A DNA stretch of 64,000 nt from Pteria penguin (lineage: Eukaryota; Mollusca; Bivalvia; Pterioida; Pteriidae). The translations under genes and the position numbers were made by a program. The DNA lies in assembly GCA_035048485.1 (NCBI GenBank), contig CM068592.1, positions 34,038,501-34,102,500 on the forward strand, in the 5' to 3' direction. Positions 11,791-23,789 of the stretch are shown in pieces. Below the pieces are notes generated by a model. That model was not told the origin of the DNA. It saw only the letters and a program-made list of their open reading frames with translations, and searched no databases. Position 1 is the stretch's first letter, and every line of letters starts with the position of its first letter.

Positions 11791-12369
11791 TCAGTTATCA
11801 ATATACATGTATTTAATGTGCATAAACCGACGTTGTAACCTTAACATCTCAAATAAGAGTACCTATTCTTCTTCAATGTACTACTCAAAACAGAGTTACC
11901 ATGGTGGCATTAATGAATCCTAGAGTTAACATAAGATGTCCCCGAGAAATAAGCTTCTCCTAGGTGACAATTAACTCACCGTTAGCTTTTTATGTCATTA
12001 CATGTACAGTAGCTCAGATGATCTGTTGTCGATTATGATAAACTGTCAAAATACATTGGTGCCACAGAAGAAAAGAATTGTTTTGCTGACAAAACACAAT
12101 TTTGTTGCCCACACATACCGACTTTGTCAAAAGATTTCGCGCCTTTCCTTGCTGGGAACACGAAACTATTACTAGTTTTTTTGTTTGTATTGTGTTGATG
12201 GATTCATACTGATGCAACAGTGCAATAGGAACCGCCAATAAGAGTAAAGTTATCGCAACTATGCCTGTCCATATCTTGCTGTCTCGAAGATCGTTTCTTA
12301 AATTTAAAGAATTAAAGTAACAAACTTCTGCAATTCTAAAGAAAGGAAGGAAGGCATCTTAAATGGCCT

Positions 12370-12665
12370 TATGATATGAAGTATCTTACTTCTATGAACT
12401 ATGATATGAATACCTAGGAGAATGATATTCATTAAAACACAACACTCATAAAGAACCTTACCTCTATAAACTGCCACATGAATAACTAGGAGAATAAATA
12501 ATCTCAAAATACCCCACACCCTCAAAGGAACTTCCCTTTTAAAACTGTCACATTAATAACTAGGAGAATAATTCTCAAACACCCAACACTCACAAAGAAC
12601 CTTACCGCTATAAACTATCACATGAATAACTAGGAGAATGAATAATCCTGAAACACCCCACACTC
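12370..12665 (+). repeat. Tandem repeat, about 80-90 bp unit
   Basis: Four imperfect copies share AATAACTAGGAGAAT, a CACTCACAAAGAACCTTAC-like segment and an ATAAACT(A/G)(T/C)CACATG-like segment. Confidence 0.7.
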
Positions 12666-12669
12666 GCAT

Positions 12670-14430
12670 GTTGCGGCAGACCCACATTATAATACCGTAT
12701 CCCAATGATTTGTGAGGTAAGAACGCTTATTTAAGGCGGTGAGACAAATATCGAATTTTCACAAATGTATGGCATCAACAAAGGCGAGTTGTAATAACAC
12801 AGTGTCAATGAGAATATAGTGTAAGGTCCAATATGAAATTCACTTCGATGAAGCATGCTCCAATCGTTTATCATTACTCAACATAGATTAGGTACTTATT
12901 CATACGAGTATCTGGGTCTTTCAAATGAACGGTAAATACACTTTTGTTGAATGCAACACGTATATTTTGCCTTCGTATAAATTCTACGTAAACTTGATAG
13001 ATAAGGAATAAAAAGAATACTTATACAACAGTTAATATATTTCTTTTCTTTCTTTTTTTTTGAGGAGTTATGTTATTAGAAAATTTCATTTGTACGTTCC
13101 TTATCGAAAATACAGTTTTATTTCAGCAGCATTGTCTTATAACGAGTCAATCTGTTATCAAGATTAAGACAATATCTCATCATAAACAGTTACAGGTGAT
13201 CATTCACTATTATTCTTGTAATATAACATTAAAATGCACTAGGATAACCGATCTTTACTGAGACACACAGATTGCACTTAAGTTAAATACTGAATACACT
13301 CAAAAAGCCTTAACTAACATTGTAGAGAAAGTGTAACAGCCATACAAATGCGATATCGAGGCATGGATACCCTTCTGCTAAAACCCTTGGAGAAGGTTTT
13401 AAAAGAGAAATATAGATACGTATGTTTCTTTCATAGGCGCTGTTCTTACAAATTAAACCTATACAACAACATGGAATATAAGCAACAGAAATATTCAAAA
13501 TTATACTTCAAGGAATAACTTCCATCTAAACAAGTTCATAAATGTGTTTATAAAGAAGGTACATGTACTTCTGAAACTTAAATGTAGTACAAAGAATGTG
13601 TAAGCAAAACTTTCAGTATAGGGTCTATGGAAGATTGTTAAAAATGAAACATAAGCAGAAAACGTTATGAGTTGGTAAATCGTAAACTATATACGAAGGA
13701 AACTGGCTGATGCTATCTGACTTTGGCACTAACATCAACTCATCACGATTGGCATTCATGAGAACTTAATAATAAGAGGAGTAAAAGTCTTCTGTCTGTC
13801 CTGCCACACTCGCCACCAATGTTCTGAACATACAGACGATACTGAGATATTCCAACACAGATGACACAACAAAACACAGCAAAAGTGAGACAGCACTGTA
13901 TAGGAAGTGTCACAATCACAACATATCGTTAGAAGAGTACTGTGATATTCAAGTCATTCGCCAACATACTATGACATTTTGGCTTTGTGTTTAAATGGCA
14001 TTTTCAGTGGCACTGCTAATGGATGTGGAATTTCCGACAAACGTTTATATAGTGTAACGTATACATTGCCTTCTATCTGCCTTATTTATGTCGAGTAAAT
14101 AATCTTTTAGTGCAAATTTATTCACAGTTTCAGAACTCGCGTAGTTAAACATAAAGAAACCTTACACAATCATACTTCCTTGTATGAGCTACTAAAACAA
14201 TGCTTATGTAGTATTTGGATTTCGTGTCCATTTTTTGTTTTGAGTTTTGGTCTCGATTTGTTTTATTTTCTAATTCATAACACCATCCCTGTTGCGTGTA
14301 GTTTCACGTGTGTCTGGCGCCATAAACTGAGATATACTTCATTCATAATTTTATATTCATATTTCATTCTTCTGTTCAATAATGAATTAATAACTAGGAT
14401 TTGGATTTTATTGGGTTCTATTCTATCGCT
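12670..14430. other. AT-rich region without gene
   Basis: Only short unconnected open frames are present. None has a recognisable domain or a homologous partner elsewhere in the window. Confidence 0.45.
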
Positions 14431-14433
14431 GAA

Positions 14434-14555
14434 TGAGACAGTAAATCTGTGCCCTATCTCATGGTAAACGATCAATTATGGACAAACTCTCATTGCTTCA
14501 TGTGGGTCCCTTGAGTTTAGGTTCTGTGCAATGCATCTTCAAGATGCCATCAAAA
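14434..14555 (+). repeat. Decayed SINE body
   Basis: GAGACAGTAAATCTGTGCC, then GGGTCCCTTGAG, GCAATGCATC and AGATGCCATCA follow the order of the full SINE at 5272-5548. The head is missing and many substitutions are present. Confidence 0.55.
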
Positions 14556-15057
14556 CAGAAGTCAACACTATTATTTGGAGCATGTAAAGATTTTGGATGT
14601 ACGGCCTACGATTAAAATCCCAAATTCAAAACACTTTATTGACGACTTATTTCTATATGAGATGTTTCTATGAAAAACATATTTTATAGAATTATAATGA
14701 CCGTGTATGTGGTCATAACAAAAAATATCAGTCAAAACAAGGGAATTTCCAGGGCCAAAAGAGAGTTTGAGTACTAGGTAAGGTTTTAGCCTTGAGTCTA
14801 AATGTTAAAACATTCATGACTTGACAAAAATATATGAGAAATAGATCTGTAAAAAACAAACACAATGATGTAAGGGATCCCCAACTAAATGTATAAGAAC
14901 ATATTAAGACCTCGAGGTACTTGCGGTTCGCATCTAATAAGGAGAGTTGACTCATGTCAATGAAATAATCCTCAAGTGGTTTACAACAAGAAACTAAAAA
15001 GATTAATTGTGTGAGTATTGATAGGTCGTTATCTATGAATGATGGGCATGAATATGG

Positions 15058-15325
15058 AAACTTATATATAGTACGACAATTTACGGTCAGACATGTGTAT
15101 ATGGAAACGTTTGTATAGTATGACATGTGTATATGAAGCTTTTGTATAGTGCAACATGTATCTATGGAAACGTGTGTATAGTGCGACATGTGTATGTATG
15201 GAAACTTGTGTATAGTGCGACACGTGTATTTGAAATCTTGTGTATAGTGCGACAAGTACGTGTATACTGAAACTTGAGTATAATGCGAATTTGTAAATAT
15301 AGGAATGTGAGAAATATAATAGTAT
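15058..15325 (-). repeat. Minisatellite, about 32-bp unit
   Basis: Around eight imperfect units contain TGTATAGTGCGACATGTGTA and GGAAAC. The 208-codon minus-strand frame over 14728-15354 is largely a translation of this repeat, which explains its repetitive HYT and IHMS residues, and is not a gene. Confidence 0.8.
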
Positions 15326-15340
15326 AATATATTGCTAAAC

Positions 15341-15586
15341 CAGTGGCGGTTCAAGGATTTCCGAAAAAAGGGAGGGGCATGTCAAAGTCAATTATTAGCC
15401 AAAATACTCAGCCATAACGGGTGCCATATCTTGAATTTTACTCATATTATTTCTGATTTAAATCTAATCAAAATTAAATAATAATATGTCTTTGTGCAGA
15501 GTTTAAGTGTTTTCAATCTAATCATCTATATATGCCTTGTGCTTTGTGGCAAAAAGGGGGTCCTGTCCCCTCTAAATCAGCCATTG
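15341..15586. mobile_element. MITE, CAGTGGCGG family, second copy
   Basis: It starts CAGTGGCGGTTC and ends TAAATCAGCCATTG, similar to the ends of the 160-bp element at 4371. It is flanked by TAAAC on both sides (15336-15340 and 15587-15591), so the 5-bp duplication rule holds in both copies. Confidence 0.7.
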
Positions 15587-16201
15587 TAAACATCGTATAA
15601 TTCACTTACCCTCAATATTATTTAAGCCGTTTCATTAACGGTATATTATATATTGTAATCTGGGCTTTATGGTGGTATTTAAAAAAACCAATCATGCATA
15701 CGTTTGATTAGATCGCTCGGTTCATTGACACGGTAACATTTGTCACTGTGTATGAACATTAGTATCCACCACAAACCGATGTTGCATTTATTGAAATGTT
15801 TTTACATCTGGTCCATAACGGATTATAACCCTGTGTGTTCTTTGAACTTTCCATAGATGTTAAATAGGGTATATAAATATCAATGTATTTCACGTTTTGT
15901 TTTCTTTCTTTCCTTGTGAACAATGATCATTACTACATTAGACTGGTAAAGTGCATTATCAAACACGATTTGTTTGTGGAATACTAGACAGCAGCAAAGG
16001 TTAAAGTGTTTGAAAAGCAGACCAAAGATCAGGAAAGGCCAAAACGTATGATGTGAAAAAAGTTATAGTCATTTGGAATAAAATGTCTTGTCTATTCACA
16101 AGTTACGACAGGAGTTAAGATTTCCGTTCAGACATAAAAACAGACAGTTGGACCAAAACCTATATGTCCCAAAATAAATGAATGAATGAATAAATAAATA
16201 T

Positions 16202-16270
16202 CACTACTACTACTACTTGTACTACTAATATATGTACTGCTACTACTACTACTACTACTACTACTACTAA
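16202..16270. repeat. (ACT)n microsatellite
   Basis: Imperfect triplet run. It produces the poly-serine minus-strand frame at 16128-16421, which is not a gene. Confidence 0.9.
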
Positions 16271-17349
16271 TTATACTAATGATGATGAAAATAATAAAAA
16301 GGCGGGAAAAGGTAGATGAAGACCGGGAAACGTGTTTCCAGATGAGTTCTGTGTAGTGGAATGATCTAACTTGTACACATGTATATGTTCTTGAATTAAA
16401 TGTCAGGGTAGATCGTCCCATTCAATTCTTTAGTGCTGAGCGAACAAGATTCACGTTCGACATACATTCAATGTTCTAATTTCTCATTTTTGCTTCATTA
16501 TTTTTGCAAAACCCACTTACATTTTATCAGGCAATTTGAAATCCATTCTGTCACCTGACCATAAGAACTTCCAGCCACAACACTTTTTACGTTTTCCATG
16601 TGTGGATAAAGTAGCATAAATTTGTCTTCATACGGTCAAAGGTAAATGTGTAAGAGACAGATATCACAGGGGGAGGGGGTACAACATTGAGTGTTTACAT
16701 AAACACTTAAATTAAAAACAGAAGAAGAAGAAAATATTTCAGTATTACTTTAAGGCAAAGATTTTTGTGTGTGCAAATTCGGTAAAGCGTAGATGTGACC
16801 AGATGTACCGGCGAAAATTGGCTTTCGACGATCAGTTTTAAATAGTTTGAGAAAACTGCATTTTGTCATGCAAGATGTCACGGGATATTCAAAGGATAAA
16901 TGGCAGAAAAGGTAATTCTAAACGTGATTTGTTCAGATTAAATAGTGAAAATGACGGCAATGATGAGTAGTTTTATGCCTACCGATAACTGTGTTCCTTC
17001 TTTGTTGAAACGTTGAATGGGGCGATATTGTATTCCTACTCGACAACTGAAAACGTCAGAAGTCGGAAGAGAGGTAAATTGTTGTACATGTAGTTAGAGT
17101 CTATGTAGCAATCGGTGATTCGTTTGTATTTTAGAATCTGCTATATTTTTTGGAGTAAGCTTTCATAACACATCATGAACGAAAATAGCCGAATGCGTTC
17201 CACTGAATATCTAGCCGATTCACTGATTGGCTGAGGGGAATAAAAATGATTGGCTGACTTAAACGTCACTAAATTTCACAAGAACATGACCCCTTATCGA
17301 GTTTCGCCAGACTTTACCGCTATGGGACATATACAGAGGCGGAATACAG

Positions 17350-17500
17350 ATCTGGTGTAATCAGGTCCAGATCTTGTACGTGCAAATATTCCACCTTAAC
17401 CTGAGATCTTGTATGACATGCACTACATGTGTAAACTTTCTACCTTAACCCGAGATCTTGTAAGACATACCCTGTATGTGTAAACATTCTACCTTATTAT
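17350..17500 (+). repeat. Tandem repeat, about 60-bp unit
   Basis: About two and a half copies share GAGATCTTGTA, ACATGTGTAAAC and TTCTACCTTA. Confidence 0.7.
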
Positions 17501-17574
17501 ATCCACATCTACACATTGTGATATTGGTTGTACCAAGTTTCATTGAAATCCTCTTCAGGGTTAAGGAGTTGTGA

Positions 17575-17845
17575 TTGATTGATTGATTTTTGTTTAACGT
17601 CACACCATGAATATTTCACGTGTATGGTGACGGCATCTGCCTGATGCAGGGCATACAAATTTTGACCTATGCAACGGACCCACACCAAGCAGTGAGGGAT
17701 CTTTAACGTGCCATGCATACCACGACACGGGGCCTCAGTTTTCACTGTCTCATCCGTAAGACAGAACATCGGCATGACCAGAGCGGGACTCGAACCTGGG
17801 CCTCCCGATCAGGAGGCAAGCGCGATACCACTAGGCCACGCCGGC
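17575..17845 (-). mobile_element. tRNA-derived SINE, full length, inverted
   Basis: Same family as 5272-5548 in opposite orientation, with the tail (GATT)n at the left and the tRNA-like head at the right. The B-box-like sequence lies near 17791-17801 and the A-box-like one near 17830-17845. A 14-bp target duplication, TTAAGGAGTTGTGA, is at 17561-17574 and 17846-17859. The long duplication and the good match between head and tail suggest a fairly recent insertion. Confidence 0.88.
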
Positions 17846-17889
17846 TTAAGGAGTTGTGAAGACAAGGTGAATTTACCATATATGCATAA

Positions 17890-18115
17890 ACATCGAAGTC
17901 CAAGGGCCATAACTCCGTCAAAAATATTCAACACCAAATTAATACCTGACATAGGCAATATCATGATGTATCTGTGTACTAAAATTCAAGTCAATATGTG
18001 CATTCACTGCAGACACATAGCATGGGAACTGTTAATTATTGAAAATTTGAGAAGTCCAAGCTCGCATAAGCCATAACTCCGTCAAAAATTATTCGACCGA
18101 AACCGAATCATTTCA
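17890..18115 (+). repeat. Repeat with CCATAACTCCGTCAAAAAT core
   Basis: GAAGTCCAAG followed by GCCATAACTCCGTCAAAAAT occurs twice, about 155 bases apart. It resembles a molluscan dispersed repeat I know by recollection, which was not checked. Confidence 0.5.
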
Positions 18116-18119
18116 TGAC

Positions 18120-18900
18120 CTAGATTATCTTGTGATGTATTATCATACGGTCATTTTATACCCTCCTGATAAAAAGCTAAAATTCCTTTCAATTTCAATT
18201 ATCTATATTATTTTCATAGTTTACGTCATTATTACTTTAAAATATTCATAGTCTCTTTTTATTTTTGAAACAAAATTTATTTATAAAACTCTATTGTAGT
18301 TTTCCAAAAGAGTGAATGTGTACATGTTTATTTTGTTCCGGTTTTGATATAATTACACTTACATATTGACCACAGGGCAATTGTAGCCAAAAGCTAAAAC
18401 GTCTTCCGGATTTTAGATGTTTTCAACAATTATGTCCTGACGCTTTGTATTCAAATTCAATAATTTATTATGCATAAAATGTATGTCCTCCGGTTATGAC
18501 AGTGTCGCCTATATAAGCTTTCGGGTACCGATTTCTTTACTTCAATTTCGGACTCGACTAATAAAGGATTTATTTCATTACCTCTGTCATCATCGTCGTC
18601 ATTTCAGAATCAACAAACCATTTAAGCAATTAGTTATCACAACTCACAACATAAACGAAAGTTGTGTCGAAACCGGCCAAAACCCGTTGTGATAGTATCA
18701 ATATTCCAAATTACAGTTCAATATGTGTTCTCGTTGCAGAGATACAGCACGGAAACGAAATGATGATGACGGAATGACAGAATGACAGAAAGGGGTAACA
18801 TTATATGATGTGACAATTTTCAGGAGCGGAGCATAAAAATATTCAAGATATACTAAAGGAATATATTTTACGATACATGCTGAATAACAAGAGTATTCGC
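18120..18900. other. Region without gene
   Basis: AT-rich sequence with no recognised coding or repeat content. Homology to the array begins near 18905 (TACTCTAGATCC, compare 28764 and 36236). Confidence 0.4.
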
Positions 18901-19045
18901 ATAACTGATTCAGTACTCTAGATCCAAATAGCTAGGAAGCTCTGTATTGTGTTGAACGTTGAGCAGTACGTTGATAGAACCGCCACGATTAAAAAATCTA
19001 ATATTCTTACAGGTAACATAAAAACATTGAAATACTGGTACATGT

Positions 19046-19188
19046 CAGGTGCTGGTTTTCATATAAACAACGGCTCCGCCCCTGTACACCACTGTACGTC
19101 TCCGTCTCGTACTTATTTTTAGTACGAGACGGAGACGTACAGTGGTGTACAGGGGCGGAGCCGTTGTTTATATGAAAACGAGCACCTG
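19046..19188. repeat. Near-perfect long hairpin
   Basis: Arms of 68 bases (19046-19113 and 19121-19188) pair with a single mismatch around a 7-base loop, TATTTTT. The core of each arm is GTCTCCGTCTCGTACT and its complement. Outer flanks carry GGTACATGT on both sides. The hairpin lies in an insertion of about 220 bases that is absent at the homologous position near 28850 in the next array unit. It is GC-rich compared with its surroundings. It may be a fold-back MITE or the source of a hairpin RNA. Confidence 0.9.
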
Positions 19189-19214
19189 TGGTACATGTGC
19201 TTATTGTTGACATA

Positions 19215-20680
19215 TGATACGACAAATAAAGCAGTGTAACATTGATTTAGTGTGATTTAATAAAGTATAAAGAAAACATTGAATAAAAGTATATAAATTT
19301 AGTTTATTAGCAAAGAACCATATGGTTTATATGCATACATGAAGTACAAAATTCACAAATGACATACAGAGTGAACGTTCAGACAGATGAAGAGAAGATT
19401 CGGATATCAGAGTACGCAGGACAAATAAGAATAAAATGATACTCGTCTTCGACCGTGTCGTATACACTAAACTATATTTTAAATCGCATAGTCAGAAAGT
19501 TATATAGAATAACCCAGTACAATATGGAGTACAGTAAGCAATGATAATCTTCACATCTGGAACGCTTCGAATGCCTTAAGTATACTACAATCGCCGAAGC
19601 GTTTCGAATGACATCACTTCTGACATGTACAAAGCATAAGAATTTCTTTAACCAGTATTAATGGTGTATTCTATATCTAAATGACAGTAAATCAATATCA
19701 TTTTCATTGTACAACACGGAGTCATCTCATCGAACGTTAGGACATATATCGTTTCATGTAAACTGATTAGGAAGTTTTACTATGAATTTAGTAATTTTAC
19801 TAATATTAGTAGATACTAAAGCTGTCCATACATTCCCAGTTATAAGGTTACACATCTTTATGAAAAGAATAATAACTCTTACACTGATACACAGCGTCAT
19901 ACTTTAATTACTGTTATCATTATCTTTTAAGTGTGCACTTTGGAATATTGACTGGAAAAAATTGACTTTTGATAAATAAATTATAATTATTCAAAATAAT
20001 GAGTATCATCTAGAAATAAGACCTCAATAAGCAGAAAAGATGCTCTGATTTAAGACTTTTCTTAGACATTCTAGACATTTAAAGGTATTTTCATCAGCCC
20101 CCATACGAAAACAATTCGTGAACAAATCATTTTCAAGTAATTCAATTCATATAATTACATTCGCTATAAATGTTTTGACAGGTGATCCGAGGGTTGTCTC
20201 CCACAGTTAGGACTCGTGGAGTATATCGTAGTTTTCAGTACGAAACTTATTTCTGAAATTGTTACACTCGTCATGCCTGCACGCTTAGCATTTTACCCGA
20301 GCACCTTGCAATGGCAGAGTAATTGTTTACGTTCTCATTTTACTTAACTCGCTTGTTATAGCAACAGTTTAATTGTAATAATTGTAAATGTAATTACGAC
20401 TTTATAGCAATATGTGGAAAATATGCGAATAATTTGTTTGAGTATTTCAAAATGCATAAATGCACTTTCACAAAAAAAAAAAAAAAAAAGACAAAAGAAA
20501 AAAAAAATCCCCACTCCCAATAAAAATAAAAAATATCTATTGAATACAAAACTGAAGTCGTTGACTTCATTTACATTTGGTAAACGAGGAATTTTAGAAC
20601 ATTATGGGAATAGCTGCATTAAAGCGTTTGATGACAACTTTAGAAAAAGGCATATTTTATCAAGTATTAGATCATTGTAT
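19215..20680. other. Array unit A, 3' flank
   Basis: Begins with ATACGACAAATAAAGCAG, homologous to 28851 and 36712. It contains A runs near 20472-20506 and no credible gene. Confidence 0.45.
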
Positions 20681-20687
20681 CAAACTG

Positions 20688-21509
20688 TCAAGTGATGGAA
20701 AATATCTTCACTCTGTCCTTCAGGTCGGTCCACACTCCAAACGTAACATAGAAGTTGTCACTAGTTTTCCCATAACACACATTGCTTGGCTCCCCTTTTA
20801 GATCTGATGCCTTCAACAATTTATCTATGTATTGCCCCTCGTCTTTATTCACCATGTGAATGCAATGTGCTTCAACGTCAACTATGCACAAAATATCTTG
20901 AATAAGAGTTAATCCCCCTGTGTTTCCAAGAAATTTAGTGTGCCAAAGGGGAGTACCGTCGAGCGACAAACATAAAACTCCTCGACTATCTTCCACGCAC
21001 GGGATATAAATTCGGTGATCGTCCATTTCAATTTCAATTCCAAAATTGATGCGTTTTCCGAAAGCTTCTTTGATTTGGATAGAATTTTTCGGATGTCCTT
21101 TATCATCTAAAATAGATATAATGTTATCAAAGCGGTGTAGAACAGCGAAGTATTCACCATTAAAACTTATATCATCTGCATCGTGTTCGACTTCGTATTC
21201 ATCTTCCAACCGGATGATATTCTGATCCCGAACTGTCCATAAATAAATTTCTCGATCCCAACCACATGTCGCAAAATCATTGCCAGTCATTTCCGTCAAT
21301 CCCATAGTATATTGTGGATCTTCAACGGAAGTGACGTACTTCCCCTCACTGTCGTAAAGTTTGAGTACATTATTTTGGTTATCAGCCACTACCACATCAC
21401 GTGACGGTAGAGAAATGATGCCTGTAACACCATTCTCTTCTTCGTCTTGTTTACATTTTACACTGAACAATGTTCCCCCCTTCGCTGATATAATCGGTCC
21501 ATCAGACAT
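20688..21509 (-). CDS. NHL-like beta-propeller protein, copy A (intact)
   Basis: The 273-residue protein starts MSDGPIIS and has about six propeller-blade repeats. The first clear one reads VVVADNQNNVLKLYDSEGK, typical of NHL or TRIM-NHL blades. Later ones centre on ATCGWDREIYLWTV, AVLHRFDNIISILDDKG, IYIPCVEDSRGVLCLSLDG, LCIVDVEAHCIHMV and YVTFGVWTDLKDRVKIF. No RING, B-box, coiled coil, signal peptide or membrane segment is present. In bivalves such propellers are often the C-terminal half of TRIM-like proteins; here the module is alone. The start lies in a good context (TCGCCATG). The frame continues open upstream to a TTTCAG acceptor conserved in copy D, so this is probably a terminal exon whose first exon lies near 23.55 kb. 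Function, probably protein binding, is inferred only. Confidence 0.8.
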   Translation of the reverse strand: MSDGPIISAKGGTLFSVKCKQDEEENGVTGIISLPSRDVVVADNQNNVLKLYDSEGKYVTSVEDPQYTMGLTEMTGNDFATCGWDREIYLWTVRDQNIIRLEDEYEVEHDADDISFNGEYFAVLHRFDNIISILDDKGHPKNSIQIKEAFGKRINFGIEIEMDDHRIYIPCVEDSRGVLCLSLDGTPLWHTKFLGNTGGLTLIQDILCIVDVEAHCIHMVNKDEGQYIDKLLKASDLKGEPSNVCYGKTSDNFYVTFGVWTDLKDRVKIFSIT

Positions 21510-21734
21510 GGCGAAACAACTATTTCCGAAAATTTCTGAAACATGAAATGTATAATTATCATAAATCTATATGTATATAAGATTTCATCTTTTAGGTGGA
21601 AAATGAAAGCAGGAAGTTACCAACCTTTGTAGTGGTGCAATCAGGGAATAGAATTCTGATTATCCGTTCTTGCTGTACCAATTTCAAGATAAGGTCATAT
21701 CTTTTTTTCTTTTATTGAGCATCAACCCTGTATT

Positions 21735-22410
21735 CAAAGACCTACTTACTTATCAGGAAAGAACAGACGAACCTCCTAGTTATCAAAACTCTACTTAATT
21801 ATCAGGAAAGAGCCAAGGAACCTCCTATTCAGCAAAAACCTACTTACTTATTAGGAAAGAACTAACGAACCTCCTAGTTATCAAAAACCTACTTACTTAT
21901 CAGGAAAGAACAAACGAACATCCTAGTTATCAAAATTTTACTTTATTATCAGGAAAGAACTAAAGAACCTCCTAGTTATCAAAAATCTGCTTATTTATCA
22001 GGAAAGAACAAACGAACCTCCTAGTTATCAAAAATCAACTTAATTATCAGGAAAGATCCAACAAGCATATTCATCAAAAACCTACTAACTTATCAGGAAA
22101 GAACCAACGAACGTCCTAGTTATAAAAATCGACTTACTTATTAGGAAAGAACCAACGGACCTCCTATTCATTAAAAACCTACTTAATTCTCAGGAAAGAA
22201 CCAACGAACATCCTAGTTATCAAAAACCTACTTACTTATCAGGAAAAAACCAACGAATCTCTAAGTTATCAAAACCTACTCACTAATCAGGAAAGAACAA
22301 ACAAACCTCCAACTTATCAAAACCCACTTACTTATCAGGAAAGAAACCCAAACGAACCTCTGAGTTATCCAAAACCTACTTACTTATCAATAAGGGAAAA
22401 CGAACCTCCT
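21735..22410 (+). repeat. Minisatellite, about 47-bp unit, about 14 copies
   Basis: Units share CTACTTACTTATCAGGAAAG followed by AACGAACCTCCTAGTTATCA, with moderate divergence. It lies between the copy A exon and its presumed first exon, so it is probably intronic. Confidence 0.9.
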
Positions 22411-22553
22411 TGTGATGAATGTTCAGTAAATGATACAAAGTATGCAGTAAATTGTCATTTTATGAATTCATAAAAAAATTCAAAGAAAAAAGAAAAAGAA
22501 AAATTATCTATATCAAACATCTTAATAGTCCTCCGAAGGGAAGTGTCATAAAA

Positions 22554-22750
22554 CAAAGAACAATTAACTCAGTATTCACAATATTTCGGTCTCCTGACCT
22601 TCTTCTAGTGAATTTTATTGGTATTAGTGGCTTAAGTTATGTAATATCCATCATATATCATAACCGATATATGCCACCGATACCAATAAAATTCACTAAA
22701 AGAAGGTCAGGAGACCGAAATATTGTGAATACTGAGTTAATTGATCTTTG
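22554..22750. repeat. Long fold-back element
   Basis: The two halves are inverted copies over about 85 bases each, centred near 22652, with few mismatches. The left arm includes ATATTTCGGTCTCCTGACC, and the right arm includes its complement. The short loop is AT-rich. The C run just right (22765-22775) is a separate homopolymer. No coding content; probably a MITE lying in the presumed intron of copy A. Confidence 0.9.
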
Positions 22751-22802
22751 AAAAAGAAAAGCACCCCCCCCCCCCAAAAAAAAAAACCCCCGATAAAATT
22801 AA

Positions 22803-23397
22803 AGTTGTATACCCTAAAATTCGGTTTAATTTAAAAAAAATTAGGGCATGTAAAACAAAAACTGTATTTTTCTTGTATGGCTGGAGTTATCAACTTTGCG
22901 TTAATAACATATTTTGTTGCTTCAAACCTTCGGAGATATCAAAATAAAAAGAAAATACTTCGTAAATAAAGTGGGTATTCCATAAATACAACCATAACCT
23001 GACTTCGCGCATGCGCAGTTCAATCAAAACAAAAACGATGAAGGGAGACTCCAAAAGAAAACGATTTCAGTAAATACAAACTTTAGCAGACTTTAATGCA
23101 GATTTTTAAAGTTTTTCGTCAAGTTTATTTACCTCGCCCTGCATCAGTGGCCATGATGCTGCGGCTTCAGAATTAGATCACGTGATAAGTTGGTTGTAAA
23201 CAAAGTTGGTTGTAAACATTCTGTTTACAAACATCGCGTTTTAGACAACTAAATCTCACTTAATACGACGAATTTGATCACAACATTTGCAAGGGTCCTT
23301 TTTAATATGTTTTAGGCTTATATATATAATCAAAACAATTTAGAATAAATTAACCTATAATATGCACTATACTAGCGAACATAGGGTATACAGATTT
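22803..23397 (-). mobile_element. TTAA-flanked MITE, copy in unit A
   Basis: TTAA lies at 22799-22802 and 23398-23401. The left end is AGTTGTATACCCTA and the right end has TAGGGTATACAG. The interior is homologous, in inverted order, to 46631-47182 and 60612-61161, including a GCGCATGCGC-like segment and ATCACGTGAT. TTAA targets are used by piggyBac and Kolobok-type transposons; the element encodes no transposase. Confidence 0.75.
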
Positions 23398-23540
23398 TTA
23401 AAGCTATAGACACTGAAAACATCTATCGAATATTTTCAAAGAGGAGTAACTCTTATAACATAAACAATACAATGACATGGATATGTGTGATCCAGATTAC
23501 AGTTACAATGCGTCTTATATACTGCATATAATATACAATA

Positions 23541-23780
23541 CTTACATGTTTGTCTGTCCAGTGTTTCTCTCCGTGTTGTAAGTTCTCCCTTATATATACT
23601 GCTTTCCACGTAAATTACACCATACCTATAACCAGCAGAGGTGAATCATAGGTAAATATTTCCGTATGGTTTACCCACGTCCCACTTGTGTTATGGATAT
23701 TGTCTTCTGTATCATCACATAATGAAGATAGGACTGGCTTCGTGACAACAGATTCTGAGAAATACTCCAGCTAGAAATGT
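23541..23780 (-). promoter_or_regulatory. Presumed promoter and first exon of copy A
   Basis: The block is conserved upstream of all five propeller copies. On the minus strand it reads AGTATATATAAGG (TATA-like, 23589-23600), a GAGAGAAACACTGGACAGAC segment, and then a consensus splice donor, CAT|GTAAGTATTG, with the cut after 23546. Together with the TTTCAG acceptor before the copy A exon, this suggests a short 5' exon and an intron of about 2 kb. No transcript evidence is available. Confidence 0.4.
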
Positions 23781-23789
23781 TTGTTGTTC

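Noticed and set aside
14728..15354. 208-codon minus-strand frame with IHMSHYT repeats
   Set aside because: Largely a 32-bp minisatellite that happens to lack stops; no recognised domain.
16128..16421. Serine-rich minus-strand frame
   Set aside because: Produced by the ACT triplet repeat.
21735..22410. CRISPR-like regular repeats
   Set aside because: Units are contiguous and diverged with no unique spacers, and the genome is eukaryotic; it is a minisatellite.
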